The translations under genes were made by a program, and so were the position numbers. Positions 43,859-51,996 of a stretch of DNA of 64,000 nt are shown piece by piece. How positions within the stretch are numbered: position 1 is the first letter of the stretch; each line of letters begins with the position of its first letter. Origin of the DNA: Candidatus Rokuibacteriota bacterium (GTDB taxonomy: Bacteria; Methylomirabilota; Methylomirabilia; Rokubacteriales; CSP1-6); assembly GCA_016193045.1 (NCBI GenBank), contig JACPSW010000130.1, positions 1-64,000 on the forward strand, given 5' to 3'. Below the pieces are notes generated by a model that did no database searches, was not told the DNA's origin, and saw nothing but the letters and a program-made list of their open reading frames with translations.

Positions 43859-44656
43859 ATGCGACTGGCCGACAAGGTGGCGATGGTGACGGGCGGGGGG
43901 AGCGGGATCGGGCGGGGGATCGTCCGTTGCATGGCCCGGGAGGGCGCGGACATCGTCATCCCGGACATCCAGGCGGCCAACGCCGCCCGGGTGGCCGACG
44001 AGGTGAAGGGGCTCGGCCGCCGGGCCCTGGCCCTCGAGTGCGACGTGACCCGGCAGACGGATATTGACCGTATCGTCAGCAAAGCGCTTGAGACCTTCGG
44101 CAGGCTGGACATTCTCGTGAACAACGCCGGCGTCGCCTCGCGCCCCGGGATGCCCTTCACGAACAACACGGAGGCGGACTGGGACCAGGTCTTCGCGGTG
44201 AACGTCAAGTCCATTTTCCTGCTCGCGAAGGCCCTAGCCCCCCACTTCATGGAGCGGCGGCAGGGGCGGATCATCAACATCGCCTCCATCGCGGGGCCGA
44301 TCGCGGCCGTGACGATGCCACCCTACAGCGTGTCGAAGATGGGGGTGATCACCTTCACCCGGATCCTCGCCAAGGAACTGGCCCCGTACGACGTCACGGT
44401 GAACGCCCTCTGCCCGGGGGTGCTCTGGACCGATTTCTGGCAGGGGCTGGCGGCCTACATCGCCGAAACGAATCCCGCCTTCAAGGGGATGACGCCCCGC
44501 CAGGTGTTCGACAAGCGGGTGAAGGATCTGATCCCGATGGGGCGGGAGCAGACGCCGGAGGATATCGGCTGGGCGGCCGTCTTCCTGGCCTCGGACCAGG
44601 CGCGGAACATCACGGGGCAGGCGCTCAACGTCGATGGCGGCACCGTCATGCAGTAG
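43859..44656 (+). CDS. short-chain dehydrogenase/reductase
   Basis: 265-residue classical SDR using NAD(P)H. Gly-rich motif TGGGSGIGRG near residue 13, NNAG at about 90, catalytic Ser in NIASIAG, YxxxK as YSVSK, and the C-terminal GQALNVDGGTVMQ. The start at 43859 follows a strong GGGGAGGAG. Asp at the end of beta-2 (IVIPDIQAAN) favours NAD over NADP. Substrate cannot be assigned; similar proteins oxidise secondary alcohols or 3-hydroxyacyl compounds. Confidence 0.92.
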   Translation: MRLADKVAMVTGGGSGIGRGIVRCMAREGADIVIPDIQAANAARVADEVKGLGRRALALECDVTRQTDIDRIVSKALETFGRLDILVNNAGVASRPGMPFTNNTEADWDQVFAVNVKSIFLLAKALAPHFMERRQGRIINIASIAGPIAAVTMPPYSVSKMGVITFTRILAKELAPYDVTVNALCPGVLWTDFWQGLAAYIAETNPAFKGMTPRQVFDKRVKDLIPMGREQTPEDIGWAAVFLASDQARNITGQALNVDGGTVMQ

Positions 44657-44895
44657 TGCCGTGGCGATAACCGTCGCACGACCCGCTTCGCGGGTGCCCG
44701 CCAAGGATCGCCTTCGGCGACTGATCATCGCTCGGTCGTCGGCGGTCGTTCCTTTGCGGGCGCCGAGTCCCGCCGCAGGCGGGCTTGGCCGTACGCCTCC
44801 GGCCGCCTCCTCCCTCGGGCCTCCCGCACCTTCGGTGGGTACCCGGCTCGGTTCTCGCCACGGCACGAGACACGTCGGACTCAGGAGACTGGCTG
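44657..44895. repeat. cluster of hairpin repeats between two SDR genes
   Basis: This gap holds several modules related to the bipartite repeat: GACCCGC-TTC-GCGGGTGCCCGCCAAGGA (44680-44707), an inverted CCTTTGCGGGC (44751-44761), TCCCGCC-GCA-GGCGGGCT (44768-44785) and GCACC-TTC-GGTGGGTACCCGG (44826-44845). No gene is supported. It is the densest repeat region in the window. Confidence 0.7.
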
Positions 44896-45660
44896 ATGAG
44901 CGGATTTGACCTGAAAGGCAAGGTGGCCATCGTCACGGGCGGCAACGGCGGGATCGGCTTGGGGATGGCCCGGGGGCTGGCCGCGGCGGGGGCGAGCGTG
45001 GCGGTGGCGGCGCGCGATATGGCCAAGAGCGCCACCGCGGTGAAGTCGCTGGAGGCCATGGGGGCTCAGGCGTGGGCGGTCGAAGTGGACGTCAGCCTGG
45101 AATCATCCGTGACCGCGATGGTCCAGGCGGTGACCGACCGCTTCGGCCGGCTGGACATCCTAGTGAACAATGCGGGGATCAACATCCGCAAGTCGCCCGA
45201 AACCTACACGCTCGATGAGTGGCGCCGGATCCTCGACACCAACCTCACGAGCGCGTTCATGTGCTCCCAGGCCGCCTATCCCCACATGAGGAAGGCCGGC
45301 GGAGGAAAGATCATCAACGTCGGCTCGATGACATCCATCTTCGGCGCCTCCTTTGCGGTCCCCTACGGCGCCAGCAAGGGCGGGATCGTCCAGCTCACCC
45401 GGGGGCTCGCCTCCGCGTGGGCCAAGGACGGGATCCAGGTCAACGCCGTCCTGCCCGGCTGGATCGACACCGAGCTAACCCTCCAGGCCCGCAAGGACGT
45501 CCCCGGGCTCCACGACCGCGTCCTGGCCCGCACGCCTGCGGGCCGCTGGGGGGTGCCCGACGACCTCTCGGGCGTCGCGGTGTTCCTGGCCAGCCCTGCC
45601 TCCGATTTCGTCACCGGCGCCGCCATCCCGGTGGACGGGGGCTATTCCATCCAGGGCTAG
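44896..45660 (+). CDS. short-chain dehydrogenase/reductase
   Basis: 254-residue classical SDR. TGGNGGIGLG cofactor loop, NNAG at about 91, catalytic Ser in NVGSMTSIFG and YxxxK as YGASK; C-terminal TGAAIPVDGGYSIQG. Arg after beta-2 (VAARDM) suggests NADPH. It resembles gluconate 5-dehydrogenase and related sugar or 3-oxoacyl reductases but no substrate can be fixed. It is a separate family member from the upstream SDR (not a recent duplicate). Weak AGGAGAC precedes the ATG. Confidence 0.92.
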   Translation: MSGFDLKGKVAIVTGGNGGIGLGMARGLAAAGASVAVAARDMAKSATAVKSLEAMGAQAWAVEVDVSLESSVTAMVQAVTDRFGRLDILVNNAGINIRKSPETYTLDEWRRILDTNLTSAFMCSQAAYPHMRKAGGGKIINVGSMTSIFGASFAVPYGASKGGIVQLTRGLASAWAKDGIQVNAVLPGWIDTELTLQARKDVPGLHDRVLARTPAGRWGVPDDLSGVAVFLASPASDFVTGAAIPVDGGYSIQG

Positions 45661-45684
45661 GCGGGGTCAGCTAGGCGGGGTCAG
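45657..45684 (+). repeat. 14-base tandem duplication over the SDR stop codon
   Basis: CTAGGCGGGGTCAG occurs twice in a row, the first copy containing the TAG stop of the SDR gene. It is followed by GTCTTGCAATCACAC. The GGGGTCAG head is shared with the long palindrome at 63019-63079. Confidence 0.75.
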
Positions 45685-45723
45685 GTCTTGCAATCACACA
45701 TTCGCAGCCCGAGGTAGGCCGGC

Positions 45724-45849
45724 GTGCGCGTCCTGGTCATCGACACGATCGCTGGCGAGGGGATTGCCTATCTGCGCCAGCACGGCTTCGAGGTGGACGA
45801 GATCAAGAAGCCCTCCGCCCAGGAGCTGCCCCGGGACGTGAGGTGGTAG
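45724..45849 (+). pseudogene. N-terminal remnant of a D-2-hydroxyacid dehydrogenase
   Basis: A GTG frame of 41 residues reads VRVLVIDTIAGEGIAYLRQHGFEVDE and continues to QELPRDVRW before a TAG. This is the start of phosphoglycerate-dehydrogenase-like (SerA-type) proteins, in which the remaining 300 or more residues are missing. It lies amid repeat sequences, so the rest was probably lost by deletion. Confidence 0.6.
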
Positions 45850-45955
45850 ACCGCTCCCGGATATTGAACCCTGAGTGGGCGAGCCACGGCGGAACGCTAT
45901 CAGTTGAGACGGAGGAGAGCAATGTCCAAACAATGTGACACCAGCCGCCCCCACC

Positions 45956-45981
45956 GGTGTCAGACACCAGTGTCTGACACC
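45956..45981. repeat. perfect palindrome after the cyclase gene
   Basis: GGTGTCAGACAC-CA-GTGTCTGACACC, 12-base arms with a 2-base centre, 3 bases past the stop of the minus-strand cyclase gene. No T tract follows. The sequence type resembles extragenic palindromes associated with REP-type elements. Confidence 0.75.
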
Positions 45982-45983
45982 GT

Positions 45984-48900
45984 TTAGGGGGCGAGGGGTC
46001 GGCGGGCCTCGGCCTCCCACCAGGTCATCCCGAGGGACCGGAACAGGGCGGCGGCCTTCTCCAGCCACTTCCTCGCGGTCGCTTCGTCGCCGGCCTTCCT
46101 GGCCAGGAGTCCGAGGCTCATCCAGCACCGGCCGAGGAACGGCCTGAGGCCCAGAGCTTCGGCGAGGCGGATTGCTTCCCCCAGCCGGGCCTCTGCCTCT
46201 TCCCGCGCCGGTGGTGATTGCCGCGCCGCGATCTCGGCCAGCAGCCACTGCGCCCGCGCCTCGTTGGCTTCCTCGCGCTGGGCCTGGGAGTACCTCAGGG
46301 CTTGCTCCGCGGCCCGGCGCGCCTCGTCGAGGCGGCCGGCGAGGAGGAGGGCTTCGCCCAATCCCGCCCAGTGGACGCCGAAGTTGACGCGCGTGATGGT
46401 GGCCTCTTTCGTGCGGATCGCTTCCTCGTAAAGGGCGATGGCCTCGACCGGCCGCCCCGATAGCACATAGGCGTCCGCCAGGGCCGAGGCCGAGAGCATG
46501 ATCCAGCCTGCGAAGTGCTTCTCCCGGCAGACCTGAAGGGCCGCCTCCAGGATGGCGATCGCTTTCTCGAGATCCCCCCTGATGACGTACATGAGCCCCG
46601 CGCCCGTCTGGAGGAGCGCGAGGCTGTAGGGGTGGTTGGCGGCCTGCGCCACTCGGAAGCCCCGCTCGGAGAACTCCTGGGCCCGCTCGAACTCCCCCAG
46701 CCCCGCCAGCGCGCCCGCCACCCAGGCGCAGGAGACGATGTAGGGGAGTCCGGACATGCCGGGCTGCTCCGTGGTCGGCGCCCCCTCCAGCACTTCCACG
46801 TCGCGCGCGTAGTATTCCACCGCCCGGGCCATCTGGCCGAGAGAGTAGTAGCAGTGGCCGAGGTAGTAGTTCCCGATCAACCGGAGGCCGAGGTCGCCCG
46901 ACTCGTCGGCCGCGCGGAGGCAGCGCTCGCCGTACTCCATCGTGCGCTCCTGCTCGCCCATGGCCCAGTGGTATTGCATCAGGAAGCTGTAGATGTTGTT
47001 GAGGTCCTTCGGGCTGCCCAGCCGCCGAGCCAGAGTCTCCGCCTCACGAAAGAGTTCGAACAGCCGATCCAGGTTCCCGAGGCGCCAGAGGGGCGCGCGC
47101 ATCTGGAGCCGGAGGTCGATGGCCTGGCGGTCCCGCTCCGGGCCCTCCGGAAGATGGTCGAGCGCCTCGAGAGCCCGCTCGTAGAAGCCGACGGCCTCGC
47201 GGTCCACGCAGAGGGCCACCGCCTTCGTCCCGGCCTGGCGGAGGTAGTGGAACGCCTTGTCCCAGGCCTCGCCCTGGCCGAAGTGATAGGCGAGCTCCTC
47301 CAGCCGCTCCTCGATTCGGTCGGCATATACCTCCTCGATCGCCCGGCCGATGAGCGCGTGGAGCTCCTTGCGCTGGCTCACGAGGATCGAGGAGTAGGCG
47401 ACGTCGTGGGTCAGGGCGTGCTTGAAGATATATTCCGGATCGGGGAAAAGCGTTTTCTCGTAGATGAATTCCAGGCTCTTGAGCTCGGAGAGGCACCGCT
47501 CCACCTGCTCGCGGATGTCAGAGATCCGCTTGAGCAGGCGGAGCGCAAACTCGCGGCCGACGACGGAGGCGACCTGGATGGTGCGCTTCTGCTCCTCCGC
47601 CAGCCGGTCGATGCGCGCCATGATGACGTCCTGGATCGTGTCCGGGACGTGGATGTCTCCTGCTGATCTGGCCAGGACGTACCGCCCGTTGTCGCGACGA
47701 AGCGCGCCCGTCTCCACGAGCGAGCGGACGATCTCCTCGAGGAAGAACGGGTTTCCCTCGGCCTTCCGGCTCACGATGGCCCGGACCTCGTGCGGCAGGT
47801 CCGAGGCCTCGAGGAGTCCGCGTGCCATCCGCGCGCTCTCATCCTCCGAGAGCGGCTGGAGGGCGATGCGGGAGTGGAAGGTCCGGTCACCGAAGGGCTG
47901 GGAGTAGCCGGGGCGGTACGTCAGGATGAGGAGCACCGCCGCGCCGGCGAGGCTGTCGGCCAGGAACTTCAGGTATTCCTCCGAGGCCGGGTCGATCCAG
48001 TGGAGGTCCTCGATCACCATGACAATGGGGCGCAGCTGGCTGCCCCTGAGGGCGATCTGGCGGAGGGCTTCGAAGATGCGTGGGCGCCGCTGCGCCGGAT
48101 CCATGGCGGCCACCGCTGGATCCCCGGGATTCACCGACAACAGATATTTGAGGTATGGCCCGACGGTTGGGGCGTCGCCGCCCAGAAAGGTCAGTCCCCG
48201 GTCCACCTTGGCGACGATCTCGGCCTCGGAGGCCCCATCAACGATCCGAAAGTTCCGCTTCAGCATCTCGATGATCGGCAGGAAGGGAATGGACCCGCCG
48301 AAGGAGATGCACGGCCCCTCGACCCAGGTGATCTTCTCTCCTTGGAGACGACGCTTGAACTCCAGGAGGAGGCGGGACTTCCCCATGCCAGGCTCGCCCA
48401 CCACGAAGACGATCTGGCCGTGGCCATCCTTCGCCAGGCCGAACGCGCGCTCCAGGGCCGCCAGCTCCTGCTCACGGCCGACGAAGGGCGTCAGCCCTTG
48501 CTCGGCCTGCACCTCCAGCCGGGTCAGCATCCCCTTGGCCCGCACGACTTCCCAGGCATCCACGGGCTCCTGACGATTCTTGACGGTGACGCTGCCGAGG
48601 GGACGGGTCTCGAAGTAACCGTGGACGAGGCGCTGGGTGGGTTCGGCCACGATGATCTGGCCCGGCTGGGCGAGCTGCTGCATCCGGGCGGCCAGATTCG
48701 TCGTGTCCCCGACGGCCGTGTAGTCCATCCTGAGGTTGTCGCCGATGGCGCCGACCACCACGAGCCCGGTGTTGAGCCCGATCCTCATACGGAAATCTAC
48801 CCCGTGTTCCTGCTTGAGCCCCTCCCGGTAGTCGTGGAGAGCGCGCTGGATCTCGAGCGCCGCGTGCACGGCCCGCTGGGCGTGGTCTTCGTGGGCGATG

Positions 48901-49340
48901 GGCGCGCCGAAGAGCGCCATGAGGCCGTCCCCGAGGAACTGGTTTGCCGTTCCCTCGAACCGGTGGATGGCCCCGAGCATCAGCTCGAAGGCGCCGTTCA
49001 TGAGGCGGTGAACCTCCTCGGGATCGAGTTTCTCCGAGATGGCGGTGAACCCGGAGACGTCGGCGAAGAGGACGGTGACCTGCTTCCGCTCGCCCTGGAG
49101 CGCCCCGCGGGCTTTCAGAATTTTTTCCGCCAGATGGGCGGGAGTGTAGGCGCTGGGTGACGCGAAGTTTTTTTCGGGTGGCGCGGCCGGCGCCAGGGGC
49201 GCCCCGCACTGGGCACAGAACCTGGCAGCCGCCGGGACCTCGGCGCCGCACTGGGGGCAGCCGGGGGCCAGCTTCTGTCCGCACTCGACGCAGAACCTGG
49301 CGGCGGCGGCGTTCTCGTGCCGGCAGCGGGGGCAGATCAT
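45984..49340 (-). CDS. adenylate/guanylate cyclase-AAA ATPase-TPR protein
   Basis: 1118 residues. Two N-terminal zinc ribbons (CPRC...CVEC and CPQC...CAQC, residues 3-48); a class III nucleotide cyclase domain (about 80-265) with metal-binding Asp in VLFADVSGFTAISEKLD and FLGDGLMALFGAP; a STAND/AAA ATPase domain with P-loop GEPGMGKS near 318-325 and Walker B-like MVIEDLHWIDPASEEYL; a long TPR-type C-terminal half (about 690-1118). Such proteins are multi-domain signalling ATPases widespread in soil bacteria; cyclase activity and the signal are unproven. It stands alone between repeats and the M48 gene. Confidence 0.9.
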   Translation of the reverse strand: MICPRCRHENAAAARFCVECGQKLAPGCPQCGAEVPAAARFCAQCGAPLAPAAPPEKNFASPSAYTPAHLAEKILKARGALQGERKQVTVLFADVSGFTAISEKLDPEEVHRLMNGAFELMLGAIHRFEGTANQFLGDGLMALFGAPIAHEDHAQRAVHAALEIQRALHDYREGLKQEHGVDFRMRIGLNTGLVVVGAIGDNLRMDYTAVGDTTNLAARMQQLAQPGQIIVAEPTQRLVHGYFETRPLGSVTVKNRQEPVDAWEVVRAKGMLTRLEVQAEQGLTPFVGREQELAALERAFGLAKDGHGQIVFVVGEPGMGKSRLLLEFKRRLQGEKITWVEGPCISFGGSIPFLPIIEMLKRNFRIVDGASEAEIVAKVDRGLTFLGGDAPTVGPYLKYLLSVNPGDPAVAAMDPAQRRPRIFEALRQIALRGSQLRPIVMVIEDLHWIDPASEEYLKFLADSLAGAAVLLILTYRPGYSQPFGDRTFHSRIALQPLSEDESARMARGLLEASDLPHEVRAIVSRKAEGNPFFLEEIVRSLVETGALRRDNGRYVLARSAGDIHVPDTIQDVIMARIDRLAEEQKRTIQVASVVGREFALRLLKRISDIREQVERCLSELKSLEFIYEKTLFPDPEYIFKHALTHDVAYSSILVSQRKELHALIGRAIEEVYADRIEERLEELAYHFGQGEAWDKAFHYLRQAGTKAVALCVDREAVGFYERALEALDHLPEGPERDRQAIDLRLQMRAPLWRLGNLDRLFELFREAETLARRLGSPKDLNNIYSFLMQYHWAMGEQERTMEYGERCLRAADESGDLGLRLIGNYYLGHCYYSLGQMARAVEYYARDVEVLEGAPTTEQPGMSGLPYIVSCAWVAGALAGLGEFERAQEFSERGFRVAQAANHPYSLALLQTGAGLMYVIRGDLEKAIAILEAALQVCREKHFAGWIMLSASALADAYVLSGRPVEAIALYEEAIRTKEATITRVNFGVHWAGLGEALLLAGRLDEARRAAEQALRYSQAQREEANEARAQWLLAEIAARQSPPAREEAEARLGEAIRLAEALGLRPFLGRCWMSLGLLARKAGDEATARKWLEKAAALFRSLGMTWWEAEARRPLAP

Positions 49341-49397
49341 CGGGTGGCTCCGATTGTACCAGGGAGGCGGTAGGCCTGGCCGGGGCTGCGCGACGCC

Positions 49398-50684
49398 TTA
49401 GCGGTCGAGCTCAAGGAGATACTCCTTGATGCGGCGGGCGTCGGGGGCATCGGGCTTGAGGCGGAGGTACGTCTGGAACGCCTCGCGCGACCGGTCCCGC
49501 TCCTCCTGCTGGTAGTAGAGGAAGCCGAGCTGGCGGAACGGGTCCGGATACGCGGGGTCGAGCCGGGCGGCCTCGGCGTACTCCTCGATGGCGCGCCGAA
49601 CCAGGCCTTCCTTGTCGGCCAGCGCCCTCGCCCGCTGGGACTGGATCCGGTAGAGGTCACCGTAGTAGAGATGCGCGACGGGATCGCGCGGGGTGATGGC
49701 CAGCACCCGGTCGAGCTGCGCCTTGGCCAGGTTGAAGCGGCCGGCGCGGATGTCCAGCGCGGCGTTCTCCCTCACCACCGTGCGAATTCGCAGGTTGAAC
49801 TCCGAGGTATCGACGATCCGGTCGGGTGCCTGGGCCTCGGCGGCGTAGCGGCTGGCGAGCAGCGCGCTGGTGGTCTCGATGCGCTCGTCCAGGCGCGGGT
49901 GGTTGCCGAAGAAGAAGTTCTCGAGGCGAGTCGGATCACCTCCGTCCTTCTTGAGCAGCTGGTAGACCCGCGAGGCCTGCTTCGGATCGTAGCCGGCCTC
50001 GACCATCCGCGCCAGGCCTTCCTCGTCGGCCTGGCGCTCGATGTCACGCCCGTACCCGTTGATGGCGGCCAGGGCCGCGAGCTGGAGCCCGAGACCGAGG
50101 ATCGCGTTGGCGGTCTGGCTCAGCACCGCGGCGCCCACCACGTTCCCGCGCTCGGCCTGCTTGCCGGCCGCCACGGCCACGCCGATGCTCGCCGCGATGG
50201 CCAGCACGTTGAGCGCGATCATCTTGTTGGTGGCGTCCCGCTGGAAGCGGAGCGCGTCTCGGTTGGTCACGTGGGTCAGCTCGTGGCCGAGGACCGTGGC
50301 GAGCTGGGCCTCGTTCTCGAGCCGCGCGAGGAGCCCGGTGTGGAGGTACACCCGCCCGTTCGGCATCGCGAAGGCGTTGAGGCTGGGGTCGCGGAAGACG
50401 GTGAAGCGGAGGCCCACCCCGGCCTCCCTGACCTCGCCCCCCACCAGCCGGTCGCCGATCCGGCCCAGGTACTCCTCGAGCAGCGGGTCGTCGTAGACCT
50501 TCCCCGACTTCTCGAGTTTGGCCTCTTCCTTTTCCGCGGCCGCCCAGATCCGGCGCTCGTCCGCCTCGATCTGAAACGGCCGCCCCGCCCCGATCGGCGG
50601 CACCCTGCTGCTCGCGCAGCCGGCCAGCAAAACCGTCACGAGGCCCCACGCGACGCGCCGGAAGAATGGGTGACGGGGGCTCAT
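49398..50684 (-). CDS. M48 family metalloprotease with TPR tail (BepA-like)
   Basis: 428-residue envelope protease. Lipoprotein signal with lipobox LLAGC (Cys about 22); M48 domain with zinc motif HELTH (134-138) in VLGHELTHVTNRDALRF and the distal Glu in RQADEEGLARMVEAG; C-terminal TPR helices (about 300-428). The arrangement matches BepA/YfgC, which assists or degrades outer-membrane assembly proteins such as LptD and BamA. The -10 TATAAT ends 7 bases before the ATG, implying a leaderless mRNA. It is divergent from a small lipoprotein gene. Confidence 0.9.
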   Translation of the reverse strand: MSPRHPFFRRVAWGLVTVLLAGCASSRVPPIGAGRPFQIEADERRIWAAAEKEEAKLEKSGKVYDDPLLEEYLGRIGDRLVGGEVREAGVGLRFTVFRDPSLNAFAMPNGRVYLHTGLLARLENEAQLATVLGHELTHVTNRDALRFQRDATNKMIALNVLAIAASIGVAVAAGKQAERGNVVGAAVLSQTANAILGLGLQLAALAAINGYGRDIERQADEEGLARMVEAGYDPKQASRVYQLLKKDGGDPTRLENFFFGNHPRLDERIETTSALLASRYAAEAQAPDRIVDTSEFNLRIRTVVRENAALDIRAGRFNLAKAQLDRVLAITPRDPVAHLYYGDLYRIQSQRARALADKEGLVRRAIEEYAEAARLDPAYPDPFRQLGFLYYQQEERDRSREAFQTYLRLKPDAPDARRIKEYLLELDR

Positions 50685-50691
50685 CGGGGCG

Positions 50692-50697
50692 AATTAT
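50692..50697 (-). promoter_or_regulatory. -10 element of the M48 protease gene
   Basis: Minus-strand TATAAT, 7 bases upstream of the ATG at 50684. No good -35 hexamer is seen at the usual distance. Confidence 0.5.
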
Positions 50698-50780
50698 ACC
50701 ACCGGGCAAGAAATCTCTTGGGAGGCGCCCCGCCAGCCGTGGTAGGCTCACGGTGAACCCCCATGAAGGGAGGATCGAGC

Positions 50781-51188
50781 ATGCGGTATCTAGGCATTGC
50801 CGTCATTCTGCTCACCATCGTGGGTTGTGCGTCCACGCCGCGGCGGCCGGTGCAGAGCGGCTTCGAGGACATCCCGGTTCCGAAGGGCCTCGAGTTCAAG
50901 GCGGGAAAGTCCACGATCATCGAATCCCCGAGCGTCAAGGCGGCGCGCCAGGTGTACGCCGGACGGATCGAGCCGGAAAGTCTCGGGACCGCCTTCCGGA
51001 CGACGCTCGAGGCCAACGGCTGGCGGCATATCAGCTCCACCAGCGCGCCCGGTCACGGGACGACCCAGGTCTACGAGAAGGGTGGCAACTCGCTCCAGGT
51101 CCTGATCTACGAGGGTTGGTGGAACACCCTGGTGGAGGTGACGACCACCCGCGTCCTCGCCGCCCCCGGTTCCACGACCACTCGCTGA
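50781..51188 (+). CDS. small lipoprotein of unknown function
   Basis: 135 residues from ATG 50781, chosen because AAGGGAGGATC lies upstream; an ATG 18 bases earlier would remove that site. Lipobox: MRYLGIAVILLTIVGCAS (Cys16). The mature part contains DIPVPKGLEFKAGKSTIIESPSVKAARQVYAGRIEPESLGTAFRTTLEANGWRHIS, a pattern seen in uncharacterised deltaproteobacterial lipoproteins, and ends with VYEKGGNSLQVLIYEGWWNTLVEVTT. Possible promoter TTGGGA-N19-TAGGCT at 50718-50748. Function unknown. Confidence 0.85.
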   Translation: MRYLGIAVILLTIVGCASTPRRPVQSGFEDIPVPKGLEFKAGKSTIIESPSVKAARQVYAGRIEPESLGTAFRTTLEANGWRHISSTSAPGHGTTQVYEKGGNSLQVLIYEGWWNTLVEVTTTRVLAAPGSTTTR

Positions 51189-51207
51189 CCTCTCAGCCCC
51201 GCCCCGG

Positions 51208-51236
51208 ATTCCCCTCTCCCCACGCGGGGAGAGGTC
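51208..51236. repeat. dispersed CTCTCCCC palindromic element, core copy 4
   Basis: CCTCTCCCC-ACGC-GGGGAGAGG, the core of the element at 7819 and 11771 without its outer arms, sitting between convergent genes and touching the pgl stop codon. Confidence 0.75.
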
Positions 51237-51996
51237 AGCCTCTTTTCGTGTCGGCGAGACCGGTGGCGGCCGCGCGGTCCGCGATCCAGTGGAGCGTGCC
51301 GCGCTCGGGCCGCACCATGGAGGCCGGTGCGGCGTGCGAGGGCTTGCCCGCCAGCACCGCCCGGAGCCGCTCGGCCTTGTCGCTCCCGCTGACCAGAAAG
51401 AGGACGGCGGCGGCGTTGTTCAGCACAGGAAGCGTCAGCGTGATCCGGTAGCCCTTGACGGCGTCCACGTACACCGCCACCGCCAGGCGCGTGACTTCCC
51501 GGAGGGCGGGGGAGTGGGGGAAGAGCGAGGCGGTGTGGCCGTCGGCTCCCATGCCCAGGAGAATCAGATCGAACCGCGGGCGTTCGCCCCGCTTCAGGCC
51601 GAACGCCGTCTGAAGCTCGCCCGCATACTCGGCCGCCGCCAGGTCGGGGTCGGTGGCCTCGCCGCGCATCCGGAAAACGTTATCGGGGCGGACGGGAACC
51701 CGGGAGAGGAGCAGCTCCCGGGCGAGGCGGTAGTTGGAGTCGGTGTGGTCCGGCGGGACGCAGCGCTCATCGCCCCAAAACACCTGGACGCGCTCCCAGT
51801 CTACCCGCGAGCGAAAGGGCTCGGCCGCCAGCCGCGCGAAGAGGCCCTGCGGCGTCGTGCCGCCCGAGAGGCCGACGCGGAAGGTTCCGAGGTCGGCCAG
51901 CGCTTTGGTCGCGGCCCCGACGAAGCGGTCGGCGGCGTGCTCAGCCAGAGCCGCCGGAGTGGCAACAACAACGACATCCGCTACGGGCGGCGCCAT
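51235..51996 (-). CDS. pgl: 6-phosphogluconolactonase
   Basis: DevB/Pgl-type enzyme of the oxidative pentose phosphate pathway, 253 residues. Motifs: GLSGGTTPQGLFARLA, VQVFWGDERCVPPDHTDSNYRLARELLL, DLILLGMGADGHTASLFPHS and ITLTLPVLNNAAAVLFLVSGSDKAERL. The ATG lies within the last codons of zwf (16-base overlap), so translation is coupled. It is the last gene of the rpiB-pgi, gnd, zwf, pgl operon. Confidence 0.95.
   Translation of the reverse strand: MAPPVADVVVVATPAALAEHAADRFVGAATKALADLGTFRVGLSGGTTPQGLFARLAAEPFRSRVDWERVQVFWGDERCVPPDHTDSNYRLARELLLSRVPVRPDNVFRMRGEATDPDLAAAEYAGELQTAFGLKRGERPRFDLILLGMGADGHTASLFPHSPALREVTRLAVAVYVDAVKGYRITLTLPVLNNAAAVLFLVSGSDKAERLRAVLAGKPSHAAPASMVRPERGTLHWIADRAAATGLADTKRG

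Noticed and set aside
44657-44895. CRISPR array or insertion sequence between the SDR genes
   Set aside because: Repeat modules vary in length and orientation, spacing is irregular, and no transposase or cas gene is present.
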